Under the pieces are notes generated by a model that was not told where the DNA came from, searched no databases, and saw only the letters and a list, made by a program, of their open reading frames with translations. The translations under genes were made by a program, and so were the position numbers. From contig NZ_JACCBX010000011.1 in NCBI RefSeq assembly GCF_013409995.1, forward strand, positions 1 through 64,000: a stretch of 64,000 bases of DNA, written 5' to 3'. Source of the stretch: Neobacillus driksii (lineage in GTDB: Bacteria; Bacillota; Bacilli; Bacillales; Cytobacillaceae). Numbering within the stretch: position 1 is the stretch's first letter; each line of letters opens with the position of its first letter. Shown one piece after another: positions 58,595 through 64,000 of the stretch.

Positions 58595-60022
58595 CTATTG
58601 CACTATCTTATCAGGCTCCCCATTTGTTAAGACGGATGTAGCCACTTTCTTTCTTGTAAATTTAAAGTAGTAAAAAACATAACAGGCGACAACAAAGCCG
58701 AATCCTATATACAGTGATGTACGCTGTGCCGGATCGAAAGCAGTAAACACGACGATTCCTACGCACATGATCAGGCAGAGAATTGGAACCAGCGGGAAGA
58801 AAGGAACTTTAAATTTCAAATCCGCAAGCTTTCCGCCATCCGCAATATACTGTTTGCGGAATTTATACTGTGCAAACGCAATGGCCATCCAGGTAACAAC
58901 CCCTCCAACACCACTGATTGCAAGCAGGACAACAAATAATGTTTCTTCTGCTATAACACTGGTAAGCAAGGAAAGCAATGCAAATGCGAGTGTCACAAGC
59001 AAGGCGTTCATAGGAACACCGCGTTTGTTTACCTTACCGAATGCTCGCGGAGCCTGACCACTTTGGGAAAGTGAAAAAAGGATTCTCGTACAAGCAAACA
59101 AACCTGTATTTCCTACTGAAAGGATCGCTGTTAATATAACAAAGTTCATAATATCAGCCGCATAAGGAATTCCTGTCATATCAAATACCGTTACAAATGG
59201 GCTTTCGAGTACACCCGCCTTTTTCCACGGAACAATGGCTGATAAGACAAAAGTGGCCAGTACATAGAAAAGTAAAATACGGACGATGATACTCCGGATA
59301 GCTTTTGGGATACTCTTTTCGGGATCCTCTGTCTCACCCGCTGCAACTCCCATAATTTCTGAACCCATAAAGGAATAAACGACTGTCATCACTGATATAA
59401 AGACACCGATAAAACCTGTTGGAAAGAATCCGTCACCGAAAAAGTTTGATAGGTGAGGGGCCGATTGTCCTTTGATAGGGACCAAACCGAAGATCGCTGC
59501 CCCGCCAACGACAATAAAAAAGAGAACAGCTAATACTTTAATGGCAGAGAACCAGTACTCCATCTCAGCAAAGCTTCTTGTAGTCAAGGCATTGATACCG
59601 AATAAAAGTAAGGAGAAAACGGTACACCATACCCATACCGGTACATCCGGGAACCACCTGGCCATCAGCAAACCGGCTGCAATAAATTCTAGTCCTACAT
59701 AAATGGCCCAGCTTAGCCAGTAAGTCCAGCCAATCATAAACCCAGAGGCAGGGCCTATGAATCGCTCTGCATGAGCCTGAAATGAACCAGAAACCGGCAT
59801 GACGACGGATAGCTCCCCTAGACAAACCATAACCAAGTACATAAGCAAGCCTCCGAATAAATAGGCGGTAATCGCTCCGAAAGGCCCCGCCTCGCCAATC
59901 GCATACCCCGATCCTAGGAAAAGACCCGTTCCAATGACTCCCCCTATGGAAAGCATAAATAAATGCCTGCTTTTCATCGAACGTTTTAATTCTTTTGGTT
60001 GACTACTTTGTTCTGGTTTCAT
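58595..60022 (-). CDS. Amino-acid permease (APC superfamily, AAT type)
   Basis: A 475-residue permease with 12 helices. KSRHLFMLSIGGVIGTGLFL GSG is the APC signature with substrate-contacting residues of helix 1, and YSFMGSEIMGVAAGETEDPE KSIPKAI is the helix 6-loop motif. It resembles LysP/RocE-type importers of basic amino acids and GABA, but the family cannot be read to a single substrate. AGGGGGAATTGG precedes the ATG. It follows the amino-acid dehydrogenase gene by about 70 bases with a CTATCCC-tat-GGGATAG palindrome between them. Confidence 0.88.
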   Translation of the reverse strand: MKPEQSSQPKELKRSMKSRHLFMLSIGGVIGTGLFLGSGYAIGEAGPFGAITAYLFGGLLMYLVMVCLGELSVVMPVSGSFQAHAERFIGPASGFMIGWTYWLSWAIYVGLEFIAAGLLMARWFPDVPVWVWCTVFSLLLFGINALTTRSFAEMEYWFSAIKVLAVLFFIVVGGAAIFGLVPIKGQSAPHLSNFFGDGFFPTGFIGVFISVMTVVYSFMGSEIMGVAAGETEDPEKSIPKAIRSIIVRILLFYVLATFVLSAIVPWKKAGVLESPFVTVFDMTGIPYAADIMNFVILTAILSVGNTGLFACTRILFSLSQSGQAPRAFGKVNKRGVPMNALLVTLAFALLSLLTSVIAEETLFVVLLAISGVGGVVTWMAIAFAQYKFRKQYIADGGKLADLKFKVPFFPLVPILCLIMCVGIVVFTAFDPAQRTSLYIGFGFVVACYVFYYFKFTRKKVATSVLTNGEPDKIVQ

Positions 60023-60091
60023 CCAATTCCCCCTGTATTTTTTCTATCCCTATAAGGGATAGGCCCAATCATGCCCCCTTGTATTGCCTGC

Positions 60092-61267
60092 TTATCTGAC
60101 GGCTTCCTTTTCAGACATGCTTGTACACTCTAATAAATCACTGACTTCAGGTTTAAAAATTTCATATGCAACATCCCGCTGATATCTGTTTTGTTTCTTC
60201 GCTTCTGAAAATAGTTGATTGGTATTTTTTCGGCATAGCTTTTCAATATCATCCATCACTGCCTGTGGGTCTGGTTTGACCAGTCCAAAAATAACAGCGT
60301 CATAAAATCTTATTGCCCCTAGGTTCGCAACAAAATCATTCACGATGTCAATTCCTCTTTGTTTGATGATTTCATCTCCTTCGGAAGATACTGGTATATT
60401 AGCCGCTTCAACAATCAAACTCGCTTTAACAGTTTCAGCATTAGACTTGTTGATCACGTCCTCTAATGCACATGGGATAAGAATATCGCAATCCACATCG
60501 AGCCACTCAGAGTTCGGCCTTACCGTATAATTTGGTTCAAAATAATCTTGGTCCATTTCTCCATATACATTCTTATGGTCAATAAGATTTTGAATATCCA
60601 ATCCTTCTTCACATGTGACTAACAAGTTCGCATCTGAAATTCCGACGATGTTGTAACCTAATTGAGAAAGTTTTAATGCACAGCTTGCCCCTACACAACC
60701 AAAGCCTTGGATGACAACCTTCGCGCCGTCCTTGCCATTTTTAAACTTCCAAGCTTCATCAGCTGAAAACGCAACACCATATCCTGTGACAGCATCATTT
60801 AAAAGCAATCCATCAATTCTTGTTTTCATCAGCCCATCAAAATCCTTGATCCCTTGAAGAATCGCAGAATTTTGTTTCATTGAATTTGTTAGAGGGATGT
60901 CGATGCCGAATTCGTTAAAGATTTGTAGTACATCTTCGTACTTGGTACCTAGGTCACTTCCTAAAGATACCCCACTATCAATATAAGGCATCATAGCAAT
61001 TAAAAATCTTCTTAATACGGCATTAGCATCTGGAGCTTTATAATCATATTTAATTCCTGCTTTACATCCTCCTGTCGTTCCGCTGTCACTAGCTACGTAC
61101 TTATAAGCCATCGCTTCGGCCAATCTTTCAACCTCTTCTTTTGTTACTGTCGGATGCATTCTCGTGCCGCCGCCTGTATATCCTTTCACGAAATTATGAA
61201 CAACAAGCCACCCCTGCGCGTCCGTTTCTGTATCATTCCACTCAACAATTAAATATGGTTTAGACAT
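60092..61267 (-). CDS. Glu/Leu/Phe/Val-type amino-acid dehydrogenase
   Basis: A 391-residue NAD(P)-dependent deaminating dehydrogenase. GYTGGGTRMHPTVT, catalytic/binding lysines in EAMAYKYVASDSGTTGGCKA and catalytic Asp in SLGSDLGTKYEDV (aligned with EDVGT of leucine dehydrogenase). The Rossmann motif is VVIQGFGCVGASCALK. The usual GGGK is GGCK, and the C-terminal part is diverged, so its amino acid is not obvious. It could be lysine or another substrate of the neighbouring pathway. CTAGGGAGG precedes the ATG. Confidence 0.82.
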   Translation of the reverse strand: MSKPYLIVEWNDTETDAQGWLVVHNFVKGYTGGGTRMHPTVTKEEVERLAEAMAYKYVASDSGTTGGCKAGIKYDYKAPDANAVLRRFLIAMMPYIDSGVSLGSDLGTKYEDVLQIFNEFGIDIPLTNSMKQNSAILQGIKDFDGLMKTRIDGLLLNDAVTGYGVAFSADEAWKFKNGKDGAKVVIQGFGCVGASCALKLSQLGYNIVGISDANLLVTCEEGLDIQNLIDHKNVYGEMDQDYFEPNYTVRPNSEWLDVDCDILIPCALEDVINKSNAETVKASLIVEAANIPVSSEGDEIIKQRGIDIVNDFVANLGAIRFYDAVIFGLVKPDPQAVMDDIEKLCRKNTNQLFSEAKKQNRYQRDVAYEIFKPEVSDLLECTSMSEKEAVR

Positions 61268-61371
61268 TTCAATACCTCCCTAGAATTTCTTCTTTCTACC
61301 ATCATGCAGCCACTATTAAAAATACTATTAACACTATGAATTTGTTGTTATTACTCTAAAAAAATAAGTTA

Positions 61372-62844
61372 CTATTCAAACCAGCGAATAGGCGCAGGAT
61401 CCAGATTAATGTTAATCTGTTTTGTTTCCTGGTATTCATCCAATCCATACGTACTTAGGCTTCTGCCGATGCCGCTTTGTTTATATCCGCCCCATGGCGC
61501 TTGAATATTTGTTAGATGGTAAGCGTTTACCCAGGTGATGCCGGCACGAACCTTTTTGATGACACGTAAGGCTTTGTTTTGGTCTGTAGAGAAAACAGCA
61601 CCAGCAAGTCCATATTCTGTGTCATTGGCAAACTTAATTGCCTCATCTTCATCTTTGAATTTCTGGATCGTAACAACTGGTCCAAAGATTTCTTCCCTGA
61701 CAATCCGCATATCGGCCGTTACATCGGTAAAGACCGTAGGTTCAATGAAAAATCCATCCTCTAAACCGTTACCCTCGATTCTATTTCCGCCAAGAGCAAG
61801 ATTCGCACCTTTTTCTTTACCAATCTGGATGTAATTTAAAATACTCTTAAAGTGCTTTTCACTAACAATAGCCCCCATTTGGGAGTGCTCATCATGTCCA
61901 GGACCTACTTTAATCTTTTTTGCTTTTTGTATATATTTCTGAACAAATTCATCGTAGAGTCCTTCTTGGACAAGAATCCGGCTCCCAGAAGAACAAACTT
62001 GACCAGATCCCATGAATATGCCAAATAAAGAGTAATCAAGTGCTGTTTCTAAATCGGCATCATCAAAGATGATATTCGGAGATTTTCCTCCCAGCTCAAG
62101 GGACACTTTTTTCATATTACCGACTGCTGCTTGCATGATATGACGGCCGACTCCTGTGCTTCCAGTAAAGGAAACAATATCTACATCATCACTTTCAGCA
62201 ATCGTCTGGCCAACAACCGGTCCATCTCCCATAATGAGGTTAGCTGCTCCCTTTGGTAAATCGGACTGATCAATCAGTTCAAACAATTTTACTGCTGTCA
62301 TCGGAGTAATTTCCGCAGGTTTTAAAAGGATACTATTACCAGCCGCAAGTGCCGGTGCAATCTTCCATACACTCATCAATAAGGGGAAATTCCAAGGGAC
62401 AATTAATCCCGCAACTCCAATCGGTTCCTTAATGATTAATGTCTGCATATTTCCGGAGGTTTCATAAACCTGGCCGTTAGGCACATTAAGCAGACCTGCA
62501 TAATAACGAAATGTATTTACGGCCTCCTCAACATCCGACTCTGCTTCTCTTTTCGTTTTTCCATTATTCTGTACTTCTAAATCTCTTAATTCATCCATGT
62601 TCTCCTGTAATAGATCTGCAATCTGAAGTAAAACAGCCGCCCTCTCCTGCTGGGATTGATCAGACCATATACCACTTTCAAACGTTCTTCTTGCAATTTT
62701 GATTGCCTCTTCTGTTTCTTCCTTAGTAGCGCTCGGTGCCCTGGCAATGACTTTCTGTGTAGCGGGATTAATAATATCAAGTTTGTTCGGGTTACTTGAG
62801 TCTACCCATTGCCCATTTATATAGTGTTTTAACTCTTTTGTCAT
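61372..62844 (-). CDS. Aldehyde dehydrogenase, betaine/aminoaldehyde-like
   Basis: A 490-residue NAD(P)-dependent enzyme. VPWNFPLLMSVWKIAPALAA, FTGSTGVGRHIMQA, catalytic Glu in SLELGGKSPNIIFDD (about 257) and Cys in FGIFMGSGQVCSSGSRI (about 291). HLTNIQAPWGGYKQSGIGRS at the C-terminal end is typical of betaine-aldehyde and related aminoaldehyde dehydrogenases. Context between a thiamine-diphosphate enzyme and an amino-acid dehydrogenase suggests it oxidises the aldehyde made by the former (inference). TGGGAGGTACAAAGCT precedes the ATG. Confidence 0.87.
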   Translation of the reverse strand: MTKELKHYINGQWVDSSNPNKLDIINPATQKVIARAPSATKEETEEAIKIARRTFESGIWSDQSQQERAAVLLQIADLLQENMDELRDLEVQNNGKTKREAESDVEEAVNTFRYYAGLLNVPNGQVYETSGNMQTLIIKEPIGVAGLIVPWNFPLLMSVWKIAPALAAGNSILLKPAEITPMTAVKLFELIDQSDLPKGAANLIMGDGPVVGQTIAESDDVDIVSFTGSTGVGRHIMQAAVGNMKKVSLELGGKSPNIIFDDADLETALDYSLFGIFMGSGQVCSSGSRILVQEGLYDEFVQKYIQKAKKIKVGPGHDEHSQMGAIVSEKHFKSILNYIQIGKEKGANLALGGNRIEGNGLEDGFFIEPTVFTDVTADMRIVREEIFGPVVTIQKFKDEDEAIKFANDTEYGLAGAVFSTDQNKALRVIKKVRAGITWVNAYHLTNIQAPWGGYKQSGIGRSLSTYGLDEYQETKQININLDPAPIRWFE

Positions 62845-62869
62845 AGCTTTGTACCTCCCAGTATGGCTT

Positions 62870-62904
62870 ACAATCCCCCTCCACTTTAGAAGTGGGGGAG
62901 GAAC
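62870..62904 (-). repeat. G/C-rich hairpin between the thiamine-diphosphate enzyme and ALDH genes
   Basis: CCCCCTCCACTT pairs with AAGTGGGGGAGG around a short loop. No clear T-run follows, so it is more likely an RNA-processing or stability element than a terminator. Confidence 0.45.
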
Positions 62905-62922
62905 GTTAAATACGGCGGAAAT

Positions 62923-64000
62923 CTATCCCTGTTTTGGACGGAAAGAGGCAATGTATTCGTCCGAATCTTTGTATTCCAATACTCCAACTGCCTCTACATC
63001 TACTACAACCATATAAGGCCTTTTGCTTGCGATTGCATTTGCTAATCCTGCTTTGAACTCTTCAACCGAGCGAACTTTCTCTGATTCGAATCCCATTGAT
63101 TTTGCCAGCATGACGAAATCAGGGTTTTTCAAGTCTACAGATATACGTCGGCCATATGCCGCTTCTTGATAGTATCTTAAGATTCCATATCCACCATCAT
63201 CGAATAATAGAATGATAATCGGCGCATCTTCCTGAATCGCTGAGATCATCTCACTTGAATTCACCATGAATCCACCATCACCAGCAATAAGAACGACATT
63301 CTTTTCTGGCTGACCAATTTTGGCGCCAATCGCCATTGGCAAACCTTGTCCGATTCCGCCGCCTGTCATGTAGAGGTAGTCTCTTGGTTCATAAATATCG
63401 AACAATTTATTACCCCAAGTGTATCCAGGAATCGTTACGTCCGTCACCAAAACTGTATTCTCAGGCAGCTGTTCACGCATAATATCCGCCACTTCACCAT
63501 AAGGCCCAATTTGGCTTCGAAGGTCATCACGTACAGCCTGACGGACTGACTTCACTTCATCAACATAATCTGCATCAGGATGGATCTCCTTATTGGCCAA
63601 AAGACTATTAATCTCTTGTAAAACTGCCTTGGCATCTCCGTTCAGTGTATACAATGTATCAAAGTTACGATTAAAGGCATTAGGGTTCAAATCAATATTG
63701 ATGTGATTTTCTGGTACCGGAAGTGTCCATCCATTCGTTTCACTACCACGGAAACGGACCCCAACACTAATAAGTAAATCCGACTTTTTTAATAGTTCCT
63801 CTACTTGAGGGAAAAACGCAAAGTTACCTATGCAGAGCGGGTGGTTTTCAGGGATAGACCCTTTTCCGGATTCACTTGTAACGACTCCAGGCTTAATTTT
63901 ATCCACCAGCTTACGCAGTTCCTCTGATGCACCTGACGCTATTACCCCATTGCCTGCCCAAATGATGGGTCTTTTTGCTAAGGCAATCCTTTCAACAACA
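62923..64000 (-). CDS. Thiamine-diphosphate enzyme (acetolactate synthase/2-oxoacid decarboxylase fold), cut by window edge
   Basis: The frame stays open to the right edge, so the N-terminal pyrimidine-binding domain is missing. Present are the central domain (IIWAGNGVIASGASEELRKL, LLISVGVRFRG) and the C-terminal cofactor domain with GGGIGQGLPMAIGAKIG and GDGG ... LLFDDGGYG, where Asp replaces the usual metal-binding Asn of FN(D/N)xxYG. The fold covers acetolactate synthase, benzoylformate- and other 2-oxoacid decarboxylases. Next to an amino-acid dehydrogenase and an aldehyde dehydrogenase, decarboxylation of a 2-oxoacid is the simplest reading (inference). Confidence 0.82.
   Translation of the reverse strand, partial: VVERIALAKRPIIWAGNGVIASGASEELRKLVDKIKPGVVTSESGKGSIPENHPLCIGNFAFFPQVEELLKKSDLLISVGVRFRGSETNGWTLPVPENHINIDLNPNAFNRNFDTLYTLNGDAKAVLQEINSLLANKEIHPDADYVDEVKSVRQAVRDDLRSQIGPYGEVADIMREQLPENTVLVTDVTIPGYTWGNKLFDIYEPRDYLYMTGGGIGQGLPMAIGAKIGQPEKNVVLIAGDGGFMVNSSEMISAIQEDAPIIILLFDDGGYGILRYYQEAAYGRRISVDLKNPDFVMLAKSMGFESEKVRSVEEFKAGLANAIASKRPYMVVVDVEAVGVLEYKDSDEYIASFRPKQG

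Noticed and set aside
60092..61267. Loss of the catalytic Asp in the amino-acid dehydrogenase
   Set aside because: A first alignment to the glutamate-dehydrogenase PAPDV motif seemed to lack Asp, but SLGSDLGTKYEDV aligns with the EDVGT of leucine dehydrogenase, so the residue is present.

Overview
The window is chromosomal DNA of an AT-rich, spore-forming Bacillaceae bacterium, probably of the Bacillus/Neobacillus type (inference). It carries sporulation genes (sirA, spoVK, a Spo0E-like gene), the lexA-yneA-yneB SOS module, glnRA with a perfect GlnR/TnrA box, and the miaA-hfq-spoVK-hflX-ynbB-glnRA order known from Bacillus subtilis.

Layout. (1) 0-14.4 kb is accessory and decaying. It holds the end of an IS110 transposase, a PAP2-type lipoprotein, a bacterial nitric oxide synthase, an isochorismatase-like hydrolase, HU, a cold-shock protein, two DUF3231 paralogues interleaved with two broken DNA-ligase C-termini, a broken membrane-anchored Mrr-type nuclease, and two LexA-box-preceded gene remnants. 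A family of short dispersed repeats is scattered from 0.6 to 9.4 kb. This part ends at a complete tRNA-Sec gene, next to a truncated zinc-ribbon repeat gene. (2) 14.7-45.5 kb is conserved core: yneK, ccdC, ccdA, a Spo0E-like gene, a heterodimeric ABC exporter, yneF, sirA, tkt, a DUF896 gene, yneB, yneA/lexA, glnA, glnR, ynbB, hflX, spoVK, hfq, miaA, mreBH, mutL, mutS. It is interrupted by several palindromic repeat clusters. (3) 45.5-47.3 kb is a scar: tRNA-Arg, an IS3-type remnant and a decayed PTS gene. (4) 47.3-64 kb is a catabolic island, almost all on the minus strand.

The catabolic island is the most interesting part. It combines the CoA-independent glutarate route (CsiD glutarate 2-hydroxylase and LhgO L-2-hydroxyglutarate oxidase) with an apparent CoA-dependent route (a SUGCT-like family III CoA-transferase and an acyl-CoA dehydrogenase with the Arg expected of glutaryl-CoA dehydrogenases). 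Also present are an aldehyde dehydrogenase that could make glutarate, a sodium symporter with a DUF3311 partner, two DUF3870 proteins of unknown function, and an Fe-S flavoenzyme. Further upstream lie an amino-acid permease, an amino-acid dehydrogenase, a second aldehyde dehydrogenase and a thiamine-diphosphate enzyme. Together these suggest (inference) uptake of an amino acid such as lysine, deamination, decarboxylation and oxidation toward 5-aminovalerate/glutarate, then two parallel exits to central metabolism. csiD has a consensus promoter followed by a leader of about 260 nt that contains a terminator-like hairpin, a candidate attenuator or riboswitch.
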